Assembly: GCF_012726235.1 (NCBI RefSeq) | Contig: NZ_JAASAH010000006.1 | Span: 1-64,000, forward strand | Length of the DNA: 64,000 bases | Source: Streptomyces sp. HNM0574 | GTDB lineage: Bacteria > Actinomycetota > Actinomycetes > Streptomycetales > Streptomycetaceae | Direction: 5' to 3' | Shown: positions 18,396 through 26,852 of the stretch, piece after piece | Numbering within the stretch: position 1 is the stretch's first letter | How the letters are laid out: each line of letters opens with the position of its first letter | Translations under genes and position numbers: made by a program | Notes under the pieces: generated by a model | Database searches by the model: none | The model's input: only the letters and a program-made list of their open reading frames with translations | Told to the model about the DNA's origin: nothing

Positions 18396-18818
18396 CTACG
18401 GCACGTCGTCCGCGCCCTGGGTGAAGACGACCGGCATCTCCGGCCGCAGCGCGAGCTCACCCCCGGCGGTCAGGCTCTCGCGGTGCACCAGGATGTTGTA
18501 GTGGTTGGGGAAGTGGCAGCCGTCGAAGCCGAGCACCGTCCCCACCACCGTGTCCCCGATGCGCAGCGTGTCCCCGCGGTCGACGACGCCGCCGCAGCGC
18601 AGCTCCGTGAAGCCGAGGAACCCGACCCGGTCCACGCGGGCGCCGGGCGTCGGGTCCCACCGGTCGGTGACGACGAGTTCGTGCACCTCGCCGGCGCGTA
18701 CGCAGCGGCTCGCGAACTCCTCCAGGGCCATCCCGCGGTCCGTGCGCCGGTGCAGCAGCACCTTCACCAGCCGCCCCTCGACGGCCCGCTTCGGCCCGTC
18801 CTCGACGGTGTTCCTCAC
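18396..18818 (-). CDS. small conserved-looking protein of unknown function, last gene of leftward operon
   Basis: A 140-residue protein starting with GTG at 18818 (VRNTVEDGPKRAVEGRLVKV), which overlaps the stop of the preceding Gfo/Idh gene in GTGA. It looks like an all-beta domain with segments ELVVTDRW, GFLGFTELRC, DTLRIGDTVVGTVLGFD and a His/Asn motif FPNHYNILVHR. I cannot name a family. Tight coupling with five enzyme genes implies a role in the same pathway, perhaps as an enzyme or binding protein. Confidence 0.75.
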   Translation of the reverse strand: MRNTVEDGPKRAVEGRLVKVLLHRRTDRGMALEEFASRCVRAGEVHELVVTDRWDPTPGARVDRVGFLGFTELRCGGVVDRGDTLRIGDTVVGTVLGFDGCHFPNHYNILVHRESLTAGGELALRPEMPVVFTQGADDVP

Positions 18819-19780
18819 GGCCTGCCTCCCGCCTGGGCGAAGGACCCGGCGGGCGCGGGACCGTACGGCTCCTCGCGGGCGTACGCGGCCGCCACCAGCT
18901 CCAGGCAGTCCAGCCCGCCGTGCGCCCGGTGCCCGGGGAGCGGGGCAGCGCAGGCCGTGGCGAAATCGGCGAGGATGCCCTCGTACTCGTGCCACAGCGA
19001 GGACTTGAAGCCGTGGTGCCCGGCGAGCATGTCGGCCGACAGCAGCCGCCCGTCGGCCAGTTCGACCTCGACGTCCTTGGTCTCGCCCGGGTGGGACCAG
19101 TCCAGTTCCACGGTGGCGCGGACGCCGTCGGCGGCGCGCAGCCCGATCCGGGCCTGCCGGTCGGTCCCGTCGGCGTCCCGCCGGACCTCGGCGCCCGTCA
19201 CCTCGACGTCGCCGGCGAACAGCCGTACCAGGTCGAAGGCGTTGGGGCCGTTGTCCGCGACGCAGCCGCCGCCGCAGCGGCCCGGGTCCAGGTACCAGGT
19301 CTCGCCGCCGAGGTGCTCCTCGATGCGCTCCAGGTAGCGGACCCGGAGCGAGCGGACGGGCGGACCGCCGTCGAGCGAGCGGCGCAGCGCGAGGACGGCC
19401 TCGTTGTACCGCCGGTGGAAGGCCGTGAACAGGGCGACGCCGTGCCGTTCGGCCTCGGCGACCAGCTCCTTCCCCTCCTCCGGGGTCAGCGCCAGCGGCT
19501 TCTCCACGCACACCGGCACCCCGGCGGCCAGCACGCTCGCGCACACCTGCCGGTGCGCGTCGTTGGGCACGGCGACGACGACGCCGTCCGGCTCCGCCTC
19601 GCGCAGCATGGTCTCCGCGTCCGTCCAGCACGGGACGCGCCCCCGGTGCGGTGCGAGCCGGGATTCGCGGGCGTCGCAGACGGCCGCGAGTTCCCAGTGC
19701 GGGGAGCGTTCGGCGGCGGCCAGGTAGTAGCCGGAGATCGCCCCGAGCCCGATGACGGCCAGCCGCGCCGTCCCGCTCAT
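18815..19780 (-). CDS. Gfo/Idh/MocA-family oxidoreductase 2
   Basis: A 321-residue NAD(P)-dependent sugar or cyclitol dehydrogenase. The Rossmann motif LAVIGLGAISGYYLA starts near residue 7, and VCVEKPLAL with the catalytic Lys is near residue 93. The region usually reading D-x-G-x-H-x-x-D is VADNGPNAFDL, with Asn in place of the His, so chemistry may differ. Both ends overlap neighbours by four bases (ATGA into it, GTGA out). It would oxidise or reduce a hydroxyl/keto group of a sugar or inositol-like intermediate. Confidence 0.85.
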   Translation of the reverse strand: MSGTARLAVIGLGAISGYYLAAAERSPHWELAAVCDARESRLAPHRGRVPCWTDAETMLREAEPDGVVVAVPNDAHRQVCASVLAAGVPVCVEKPLALTPEEGKELVAEAERHGVALFTAFHRRYNEAVLALRRSLDGGPPVRSLRVRYLERIEEHLGGETWYLDPGRCGGGCVADNGPNAFDLVRLFAGDVEVTGAEVRRDADGTDRQARIGLRAADGVRATVELDWSHPGETKDVEVELADGRLLSADMLAGHHGFKSSLWHEYEGILADFATACAAPLPGHRAHGGLDCLELVAAAYAREEPYGPAPAGSFAQAGGRP

Positions 19781-20922
19781 CGCCCGGCCTCCCCGTCGCC
19801 GTCGCCGGAGAGCAGGCCCAACTCGACCAGTTCGCGGTGGAGTTCGCGGGGCAGGGGGACGCCGTCGCGGCGGCGGGCCGTGGCGCGTTCGGCCTCGTGC
19901 CAGCCCGGGTACCGGACCGGCCCCGCGCCGGGGCGCGGCGGGCAGTCGGCGACGGTGCCGAACAGCGAGCGGACGGTGTCGCGGAACTCGCCGCCGGGGC
20001 GCAGCAGTCCGGGGTCGATGGCGAGCAGGAAGAAGCCGACGCCGTCGTCCCTGCCGTGCGGGGTGCCGTCACCCGAGAGGGCCTCGGGGGCCGGGCCGAC
20101 CCCGCTGCCGGACAGCGCGGCCGACAGCACCTCCACCATGAGCCCGAGGCCGAAGCCTTTGTGGGCCCCGTTGTCGGGGTCGCCGCCCAGCCAGCGCAGG
20201 TGCGCCTCGCCCCGGTCGAAGGCGGCCGGGTCGGTGACCGGGGTGCCGTCGGCGTCCTCCAGCCAGCCCTCGGGGACGGGCCGCTCCTCGCGGGCCGCCA
20301 GCCGGACCCGGCCGGTCGGCACCGCCGTGGTGCTCATGTCCAGCACGAAGGGGTGGCCGTCGAGCGCGGGGGCGGCCACGCTCAGCGGGTTGGTGCCCAG
20401 CAGCGGGAGCGTGCCGAGCGGCGGGCGGGCCAGGCGCTGGCTGCCGCAGTTGCTCGCGACGATGCCCACCAGCCCCTCGGCCGCCGCGCGGGCCGCGTGG
20501 AAGCCCGCGCAGCCGAAGTGGGTGCCGCCGCGCACCGCGACGAGCCCGATCCCGTACCGGCGGGCGCGGGCCACCGCGTCGTCCATGGACGCGGCGGCGG
20601 CCCACAGGCCCAGCGCCCTGCGGTGGTCGACCACGGCGCAGGCCCCGAGGTCGGTGACGGTGAGCGGGCGGGCCGCCGGGTCGCAGCGGCCGGACTCCAG
20701 CAGCGGCAGGTAGAGCCGGCGGAGGTTGGTCAGCCCGTGCGAGGGGAAGCCCGCGAGGTCGCCGTAGCAGAGCGCCTCGGCCGCGGTTCGGGCCTCTGCC
20801 GCGGGGATGCCCCGGTCGCGGAAGTGCCGGGCGACGGAGCCGAGCAGCTCGTCGTGCCCGACACGTACCGGGTCGTGCGGGCTGTGCTGCCGTTCCGCGG
20901 CAGCGGCGGGTGCGGACGTCAT
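19777..20922 (-). CDS. Ldh-family (malate/L-lactate dehydrogenase type 2) oxidoreductase
   Basis: A 381-residue NAD(P)H-dependent 2-oxoacid or imine reductase of the Ldh2/YlbC/YiaK fold. Signature elements are GFPSHGLTNLRRL with the catalytic His (about residue 48), NPLSVAAPALDG and HKGFGLGLMVEVLSAALSG. Relatives reduce 2-ketoacids, diketogulonate or cyclic imino acids, so the substrate cannot be fixed. The ATG at 20922 overlaps the stop of the M20 gene (ATGA), and its own stop overlaps the next start. Third enzyme step class in this leftward biosynthetic operon. Confidence 0.88.
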   Translation of the reverse strand: MTSAPAAAAERQHSPHDPVRVGHDELLGSVARHFRDRGIPAAEARTAAEALCYGDLAGFPSHGLTNLRRLYLPLLESGRCDPAARPLTVTDLGACAVVDHRRALGLWAAAASMDDAVARARRYGIGLVAVRGGTHFGCAGFHAARAAAEGLVGIVASNCGSQRLARPPLGTLPLLGTNPLSVAAPALDGHPFVLDMSTTAVPTGRVRLAAREERPVPEGWLEDADGTPVTDPAAFDRGEAHLRWLGGDPDNGAHKGFGLGLMVEVLSAALSGSGVGPAPEALSGDGTPHGRDDGVGFFLLAIDPGLLRPGGEFRDTVRSLFGTVADCPPRPGAGPVRYPGWHEAERATARRRDGVPLPRELHRELVELGLLSGDGDGEAGR

Positions 20923-22247
20923 ACGGAGGGCCTCTCGTCGGCGAAGGTGGTGCGGTCGGTCGGGTCGGTCTCGGGCGGACGGTCGGTGGCGAAGCCGGTG
21001 ACCAGGCGGGTGACGAGGGCGGCGAACTCCTCCAGGTCGGCCAGGTCGACGAACTCGCCTTCGGCGTGGGCGTGGTTGAGGTCCAGCGAGCCGGGGCCCA
21101 GCACCGTGGTGAAGGTGCCCGGGAGCCCGGCGGCCCAGATGGCGTCGCAGGTGAACCCGGGGTCGTCGGCGGGCGCCGCGCGTGCGCCGGCGCGGGCCAG
21201 CAGCCGCTCCGCCCACGGGTCGCCGGAGCGCAGCGCGGGGAGCCCCCGCTTGTCCCAGGTCAGCCGGGTGACGCGGGCCGCGGACGCGGCGGTGTGCGCG
21301 AACTCGCGGGTGCCGGCGAAGGCGTCGGCGAAGTCCTTCAGGCCCGCCGCGTACTCCCGCTCGACGGCCTCCGCGAGCAGTTCGCCCTCGGCCGCCGTCC
21401 CGTAGGACAGGTTCAGCAGGAGCGTCCCGGTGCCGTAGACGCGGTTGTGGGCGCCGCCGGTGTGCAGGCCCGCGACGCAGAGGCGGCCGCCGGGCGCGGC
21501 CCGGTCGAGCCGGGCCGCGAGGTGGGTGGCCAGGTGTCCGAGGAGCACGGTGGCGTTGTGCCCGGCGTCGGGGCGGTCGTCGATCGCGCCCTCGCCGTCG
21601 ACCGTGATCCGGGCCGTCATGGAGGCGGTGGCCCGGGGGACGGAGCGCAGCCCGGTCGGTTCGCAGAAGACGTTGAGCCGCCCGTAGTGGCCCGCGTCGA
21701 GCAGCGGGCGGGTGCCGAAGGTGCCCATCGCCCCGCCCTCCTCCCCGGCGACGGCCTGCACCAGCACCGTGGACTCCCGTGCCGCGCCCGGGAGTTGCGC
21801 GACGGCGCGGAGCCCGGCCAGCAGCGCGACGGCCGGGCCCTTGGCGTCCACGGCGCCGCGGCCGGTGAAGCGCGCCCCGTCGAAGCCGACGGGCTCGGCC
21901 CCGGCGACGGTGTCCAGGTGCACGTTGAACATCACGGTGCGCTCCGCGGGCCGCGGCGGGCCCAGCCGGAGCACCAGGCTCGGCTGCTCGGCGAGGAAGC
22001 CGTCCCGGGCGCGTGCCGCCTCCCGGACCACGGCGGGGACGCCGGGCCGCTCCAGCCAGTGCGGGGCCGCGGGCCCGTGGTGGACGACCTCCAGTCCGGC
22101 GTCCTCCGCCGCGGCCGCGTACGTCCGCAGGGCCGCCGGGATGCCGGACGGTCCGGCGCCGGGGCCGGCCTCCAGCGGGCCGACGGTGGGGATCTCCAGC
22201 AGCCGCAGCAGCAGTTCCGTGTCGGCCCCGGAGAACAGTCCGCTCAC
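20919..22247 (-). CDS. M20-family metallohydrolase (ArgE/DapE-like)
   Basis: A 442-residue zinc amidohydrolase. Metal and catalytic residues are in place: HLDTVAG (HxD), GRGAVDAKG, VAGEEGGAMG (Glu-Glu), CEPTGL and a late LNHAHAEG His. ArgE/DapE relatives remove an acetyl or succinyl group from an amine; in this operon it may deacylate a protected amino intermediate. GTG start at 22247 inside a GTGA overlap with the TIM-barrel gene, and ATGA overlap with the Ldh gene downstream. Confidence 0.88.
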   Translation of the reverse strand: MSGLFSGADTELLLRLLEIPTVGPLEAGPGAGPSGIPAALRTYAAAAEDAGLEVVHHGPAAPHWLERPGVPAVVREAARARDGFLAEQPSLVLRLGPPRPAERTVMFNVHLDTVAGAEPVGFDGARFTGRGAVDAKGPAVALLAGLRAVAQLPGAARESTVLVQAVAGEEGGAMGTFGTRPLLDAGHYGRLNVFCEPTGLRSVPRATASMTARITVDGEGAIDDRPDAGHNATVLLGHLATHLAARLDRAAPGGRLCVAGLHTGGAHNRVYGTGTLLLNLSYGTAAEGELLAEAVEREYAAGLKDFADAFAGTREFAHTAASAARVTRLTWDKRGLPALRSGDPWAERLLARAGARAAPADDPGFTCDAIWAAGLPGTFTTVLGPGSLDLNHAHAEGEFVDLADLEEFAALVTRLVTGFATDRPPETDPTDRTTFADERPSV

Positions 22248-23125
22248 GCCGGCCGCCCGGCGAGCGCGTCCAGGGTCTGCGACCACAGCCGCTCCAGCCG
22301 TTCGCCCGCGCTGACCGTCAGGCTCGTGGCGTCCGCGCCCGGCCGGTTCAGGCCCTCGTGCGGCCGGACGGCGAGGTGCGGTTCGAGCGAGAGGGCGCCG
22401 GTGTAGCCGCCGCGCGCCAGCATGTCCAGGCACTCCGCGACGTGCGCCTGCCCGTCGCCGGGGAGGGTGTACGCGGTGTCGTCCCCGGAGGTGCGCACGG
22501 CGTCCTTCACGTGCACGTGGGCGACGTGCGGGAGCAGCTCCCGCAGCATGGCGACGCCGTCGTAGCCGTGCGGCACGCCGTTCCCGATGTCGAACAGGAC
22601 CCGCAGGGCCGGGCTCGCCACGTCCTCCAGCAGCCGGAGCGTGCGCGGCGCGCTGGCGCCGGCCCAGCCGGAGCAGTTCTCGTGGACGAGCGTGACGCCG
22701 GCCTCCTCGGCGCGGGCGGCCAGCCGGGTCAGGCGGGCCGTCACGTGCCGGGCCCATTCCGCCTCGGGGAGGCCGTCGTTGGGGTAGGACATGACGCGGA
22801 CCATCCCGCAGCCGAACAGGCGGCCCTGCTCGATCAGGGTGTCGAGCTCGGTGACGTCCTCGGCGAAGTCGCCCGTCACCGGGCGCCCCCAGTTGCCGAT
22901 CCGGGAGGCGAGGCAGACCACGTCCACGCCCGCGTCCGCCAGCCGCGCGGCGCACTCCCGGGCGCGGGCGCGGGGGAGTTCGGCCAGCGGCGTGCCGTCG
23001 ACCGTCCGCAACTCCAGGGTGTGCCAGCCCAGTCGGCGTACCGTCCGGATCTGGCCCTCCAGTCCGGCCGCGGCCTCGTCGCCGATGACGGCGAAGGTGC
23101 GGGCGGACGTCTCGGTGCCGCTCAT
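22244..23125 (-). CDS. xylose-isomerase-like TIM-barrel protein (IolE/IolI/Hyi type)
   Basis: A 293-residue sugar phosphate isomerase/epimerase-type TIM barrel. The four metal ligands typical of the fold are visible in order: Glu in VTLVHENCSG, Asp in VLFDIGNGVPHG, His in HVHVKD and Glu in LSLEPHL. Relatives isomerise, epimerise or dehydrate keto-inositols and sugars. Between two Gfo/Idh dehydrogenases it fits inosose or keto-sugar processing. ATG at 23125 overlaps the Gfo/Idh 1 stop in ATGA. Confidence 0.87.
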   Translation of the reverse strand: MSGTETSARTFAVIGDEAAAGLEGQIRTVRRLGWHTLELRTVDGTPLAELPRARARECAARLADAGVDVVCLASRIGNWGRPVTGDFAEDVTELDTLIEQGRLFGCGMVRVMSYPNDGLPEAEWARHVTARLTRLAARAEEAGVTLVHENCSGWAGASAPRTLRLLEDVASPALRVLFDIGNGVPHGYDGVAMLRELLPHVAHVHVKDAVRTSGDDTAYTLPGDGQAHVAECLDMLARGGYTGALSLEPHLAVRPHEGLNRPGADATSLTVSAGERLERLWSQTLDALAGRPA

Positions 23126-24141
23126 GCCGCCCCCTGCCCGAGGACGGGCCCGGTGGTGTCCGAACCGGGCGCTCCGCAGCGGGTCTTGGCCTCGTCCAGG
23201 AGTCGGGCCGTGTCGCGGGCGACCGCGAACTCCGGGTCGGGCCGTCCGGCCGCGAAGTCCTGGTAGGCGCGGCGGAGGAAGGCGGACAGGGCGTCGTCGC
23301 GGAAGCTGCGCGGTCCGGAGCCGTCGGGGAGGACCAGTTGGGCGTGGTCGTCCTCCTCGCCGATCGGGTAGTGCGCCGTGACCGTCCCGTCGCCGAAGCG
23401 CAGATGGGCCGTGCGCTGCCGGACCGGGGACATCAGATCGCTGCGCAGCACCGTGTGCACACCGCTGTCGTGGGCGAGTTCGACGCGGGCGCCGCCCAGC
23501 AGCGGGCGCGTCCGGCTGCCGGCCCGCAGGTCCGAGCAGGAGGCGTCGAGCAGGCGGGCGGGCCCGGCGAGGTGCAGGACCAGGCCGAGGGAGTGCGGGA
23601 TCTCCACGTCGAGCGCCGTCGGGTGCCCGGAGGTGGCCAGGGACCGGGCGAAACGCGGCTTGTCCTGCCGCATCCCGAAGCCGAGCAGCGGGCCGTACGG
23701 TTCCTCGCGGACGATCCGCCGGAGCCGGGCGGTGAGTTCCGAGGTCAGCCAGTGTGCGACGACGGCGATCCGCAGGTTCTCGCGGCGCCGCAGGTCCAGC
23801 AGTCCGTCGAGTTCGGCGCGGTCGGCGGCGAGCGGCTTCTCGACGATCAGGTTCCGGAAGCCGTGCTCCGCGAGCTCGGTCAGCAGCGGCAGCCGGCTCC
23901 TCGGCGGGGTGCACACGTGCACCACGGTCCGCTCCGGGTCCCGGACCCGCGCGGCGGCCTCCGCGACCGAGGCGGTGACGGCCAGACCGGGCACCTCTCC
24001 CTCCGCTCCGGGGCGCGGGTCGCATCCGACCACGGGCCCTGACCAGACGGGGGCGTCCTCGTTCCCGGCCGGTTTTCGGAGCACCTTCAGGTGCAGACCG
24101 GCTCCGGCGCGGCCGAGTCCGACCACCAGGGGCTGCAGCAC
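23122..24141 (-). CDS. Gfo/Idh/MocA-family oxidoreductase 1, first gene of leftward operon
   Basis: A 339-residue NAD(P)-dependent oxidoreductase. It opens LQPLVVGLGRAGAGLHL and has IVEKPLAADRAELDGLL with the EKP motif near residue 96, then DVEIPHSLGLVLHLAG. The GTG at 24141 is chosen because AAGGAGG lies 5 bases upstream; the longer frame upstream has low-complexity Arg/Pro sequence. It heads a six-gene leftward operon and is divergent from the DegT operon, with about 225 bases between them. Probably oxidises a hydroxyl before transamination. Confidence 0.88.
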   Translation of the reverse strand: MLQPLVVGLGRAGAGLHLKVLRKPAGNEDAPVWSGPVVGCDPRPGAEGEVPGLAVTASVAEAAARVRDPERTVVHVCTPPRSRLPLLTELAEHGFRNLIVEKPLAADRAELDGLLDLRRRENLRIAVVAHWLTSELTARLRRIVREEPYGPLLGFGMRQDKPRFARSLATSGHPTALDVEIPHSLGLVLHLAGPARLLDASCSDLRAGSRTRPLLGGARVELAHDSGVHTVLRSDLMSPVRQRTAHLRFGDGTVTAHYPIGEEDDHAQLVLPDGSGPRSFRDDALSAFLRRAYQDFAAGRPDPEFAVARDTARLLDEAKTRCGAPGSDTTGPVLGQGAA

Positions 24142-24365
24142 ACATGCCTCCTTCGGGGGCAGTTGAGAAACGGAGGGGAGCGGAGGAGCCGGTCCGGCGG
24201 GCAATCCTGCGGCGGCGCAGGGCTTCGGGTGCCTCCCGCGACGGGACGGCACGCGCCGGGGCGCCGCGGCGCGTGGGTGCGCCAACTCCCCTTTCCCGAG
24301 CGACTGTTGAATGCTTGGCGATCAAGGTCAAGCCATTCGGGGAAGGGCCACCGAAAAGTGTGAAT
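24142..24365. promoter_or_regulatory. divergent promoter region of the biosynthetic cluster
   Basis: This 224-base gap separates the two divergent operons. The left half is GC-rich with an AAGGAGG ribosome site for the leftward gene. The right half (about 24300-24370) is AT-richer, with TTGAAT (24307-24312) and CGATCAAGGTCAAGCC, followed by AAAAGTGTGAATATGAT at the DegT1 start. I cannot fix -10/-35 pairs with confidence. No regulator gene is adjacent. Confidence 0.4.
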
Positions 24366-25697
24366 ATGATCGTCTCAGCTTTGCCGGAGCACCGCGTTCC
24401 GGTCAGTCTTGGGCCCGCCATGCAGAAACCATTGGGGGGCAGGACTTTGGGTTCCGATACCGCCCGGACCACGCTGGAGCCCCACGGTTCCGAAGGTCCG
24501 GGCCCGAGTGGAACGGCGGCGGAAGCGGGGGTCCCGTTCTTTTCCCAGACGGCGACCGTCACCCGTTTGTGGCCCTTGATCGAACGCAATCTGCACCGTG
24601 TGTTCGACAACGGAAAATTCTCGCACGGACAGCAAGTGGCGGAATTCGAGCGGGAACTCGCCGCCTGGACCGGCGCGGAATACGCGATCGGGGTCAACAG
24701 CGGAACCGACGCCCTGGTGCTGCTGCTCCGCGCCTGCGGGATTCGCCCCGGCGACGGCGTCCTCGTCCCCGCCTACTCCTTCTTCGCCACCGCCTCCTCC
24801 GTCGTCCTCGCGGGCGGCCGCCCGCAGTTCGTCGACATCGACCCCGCGACGTACGCCCTCGACCCGGCCGCGCTCGCCGCGGCGGTGACCCCCGAGAGCC
24901 GCTTCGTCATGCCCGCCCACCTCTTCCACGGGATGGCCGACACGGCGGGCATCGGTGCCGTCGCCCGGGACGCGGGGCTGACCGTCGTGGAGGACAGCGC
25001 CGAGGCGATCGGCATGCGCCGGGACGGCGTGCACGCCGGACTGCACGGCGCCGGGGGAGTGCTGTCCTTCTTCCCGAGCAAGACGCTCGGCGCGCTCGGC
25101 GACGCCGGCGCCGTCCTCACCGACGACCCCGAGATCGCCGCCACCGTCTCCGCGCTCCGCCACCACGGACGCGGCGGGGACACCGTGAACAACTTCCCGG
25201 CCATCGCCACGTCCAGCCGACTCGTCGGCGAGAACAGCAAGATGGACGACATCCAGGCCGCCGTCCTCTCGGCCAAGCTCACCGTCCTCGACGAGGACAT
25301 CGCCCACCGCGCCCGCCTCGCCGCCGCCTGCACCGAGCAACTCCGCGGCCTGCCCGGCATCCTGCGGCTGCCCACGACGGACGCGCACGGCCCCGGGCAC
25401 GAGGGCGTCCACTACGTCTACCTGATCGAGACCGAGCGCCGGGACGCACTGGCCGCGCACCTCGAACGGCGCGGCATCGGCACCGAGATCTACTACCCGC
25501 TGGCTCTGCACCTCCAGCCCGCCTTCGCCGGACTCGGGTACGGGCCGGGCGACTTCCCGTGCGCGGAGCGCGCCTCCGGCCGCGCCCTCGCCCTGCCGAT
25601 GTACGCCGACCTCACCCTCGACGGGGTGGAGCGGGTCTGCGCCGCCGTCGCGGAGTTCTGCACCGGCGACGAGCCCCGGGGAGGGGACGCCCTATGA
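24366..25697 (+). CDS. DegT/DnrJ/EryC1 aminotransferase 1 (nucleotide-sugar type)
   Basis: A PLP enzyme of 443 residues with this start. Core: EYAIGVNSGTDALVLLLRA, VEDSAEAIG and the PLP lysine (about Lys239) in SFFPSKTLGALGDAGAV. The GALGDAG context is that of sugar 3- or 4-aminotransferases of the VIOA group, which put an amino group on a keto sugar. The first 50 residues are extra to the family; later starts at ATG 24420 or TTG 24447 (preceded by GGGGGGCAGG) are plausible. The 5' part is less GC3-biased than the rest. Its TGA overlaps the next ATG (ATGA). Confidence 0.88.
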   Translation: MIVSALPEHRVPVSLGPAMQKPLGGRTLGSDTARTTLEPHGSEGPGPSGTAAEAGVPFFSQTATVTRLWPLIERNLHRVFDNGKFSHGQQVAEFERELAAWTGAEYAIGVNSGTDALVLLLRACGIRPGDGVLVPAYSFFATASSVVLAGGRPQFVDIDPATYALDPAALAAAVTPESRFVMPAHLFHGMADTAGIGAVARDAGLTVVEDSAEAIGMRRDGVHAGLHGAGGVLSFFPSKTLGALGDAGAVLTDDPEIAATVSALRHHGRGGDTVNNFPAIATSSRLVGENSKMDDIQAAVLSAKLTVLDEDIAHRARLAAACTEQLRGLPGILRLPTTDAHGPGHEGVHYVYLIETERRDALAAHLERRGIGTEIYYPLALHLQPAFAGLGYGPGDFPCAERASGRALALPMYADLTLDGVERVCAAVAEFCTGDEPRGGDAL

Positions 25698-26827
25698 CCA
25701 CCGTGCAGACCATCCCGTTCTTCCCGCCGCACCTCTTCGAGGCGGACCGCGAGGAACTCCTCGGACTCGTACGGGACGTCGCCCTCGACCCGGAGCAGCG
25801 GTTCATCCTCGGCGCGCGCAGCGCGCGGTTCGAGGAGACGCTCAGGTCCTCGCTGCGCGCCGCCGACGCCGTGCTGTGCGGCAGCGGCACCTCCGCGCTG
25901 GAACTGGTGCTCGCCGCCATGGACATCGGGCCCGGCGACGAGGTCGTCGTCCCCGCGTTCGGCTGCGCCCCGCTCGCCGCCTCCGTGGTGAACGCCGGCG
26001 CCGTGCCCGTCTTCGCCGACGTCGACCCGCACACCATGGTCGCCGACCCGGCGGACGCCGAACGGCGCGTCACCCCGCGCACCAAGGCGCTGATGCCCGC
26101 GCACATGTTCTCCGTGATGGCGGACATGCCCGCCTTCCGCGAGGCCGCGCGCCGGAGGGGACTGCGGCTGATCGAGGACTCCGCCGTGGCCCAGGGCGCC
26201 ACCCTCGACGGCATCCCGGCCGGACTGTGGGGCGAGGCGGGCGTGTACTCCTTCGTCCAGGTCAAGTCGTGCGGCATGCCGGGCGAGGGCGGCGCCGTCG
26301 TCACCGGGGACGCTCAACTGGCCCGGCGCGTACGGATGCTGCGCAACCACGGGCAGGACGGCACACAGCGCTTCCTGCACCACGAGGTGGGCCGCAACAG
26401 CCGCTTCGACGAGCTCCAGGCCGCCTTCCAGCTGCACCGCTTCGCCGGATTCCCGCGACGGCTGGAGCGCCGCGCCGAGATCGCCGCCTACTACACCGAG
26501 CGCTTCGCGCCGCTGGCCGCCCAGGGCGTCCTCCCGCCCCCGCCCGGCCGGGACGGACGCTGCTACTACGTCTACGCGGTGCTCGCCGAGCAGCGCGACG
26601 CGCTCCGCGCCCACCTCACCGAGCGCGGCGTGCAGACCCACGTCTACTACCGGCAGCCGCTGCCCGAGCAGCCGGCCTTCGCCCGGTACGCGGCCCCGGA
26701 CGACCGGTGGCCGCACGCGCGGCGGGCGAGCGAACGCCATCTCGCCCTGCCGGTCCACCACCTGCTCACGGACACCGACGTCGAGTACGTCGCGGACTGC
26801 GTCCGCGCGTTCGCCGCCGGCCGCTGA
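25694..26827 (+). CDS. DegT/DnrJ/EryC1 aminotransferase 2 (cyclitol/AHBA-synthase-like)
   Basis: A 377-residue PLP-dependent aminotransferase. Core: LCGSGTSALELVLAAM, LIEDSAVAQGA and the PLP lysine (about Lys191) in YSFVQVKSCGMPGEGGAVVT. The GEGG context after the lysine is closer to L-glutamine:scyllo-inosose aminotransferases and AHBA synthase than to nucleotide-sugar enzymes, so it probably acts on a cyclitol-like ketone; this is inference. Coupled by ATGA to DegT 1. A long hairpin follows before the next gene. Confidence 0.88.
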   Translation: MTTVQTIPFFPPHLFEADREELLGLVRDVALDPEQRFILGARSARFEETLRSSLRAADAVLCGSGTSALELVLAAMDIGPGDEVVVPAFGCAPLAASVVNAGAVPVFADVDPHTMVADPADAERRVTPRTKALMPAHMFSVMADMPAFREAARRRGLRLIEDSAVAQGATLDGIPAGLWGEAGVYSFVQVKSCGMPGEGGAVVTGDAQLARRVRMLRNHGQDGTQRFLHHEVGRNSRFDELQAAFQLHRFAGFPRRLERRAEIAAYYTERFAPLAAQGVLPPPPGRDGRCYYVYAVLAEQRDALRAHLTERGVQTHVYYRQPLPEQPAFARYAAPDDRWPHARRASERHLALPVHHLLTDTDVEYVADCVRAFAAGR

Positions 26828-26852
26828 CGCACGGCCGCACCCCGCCGCCGTA

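Noticed and set aside
18815..24141. Reading the leftward operon as plain myo-inositol catabolism
   Set aside because: IolB, IolC and IolD relatives are missing, while M20, Ldh and divergent DegT genes are present.
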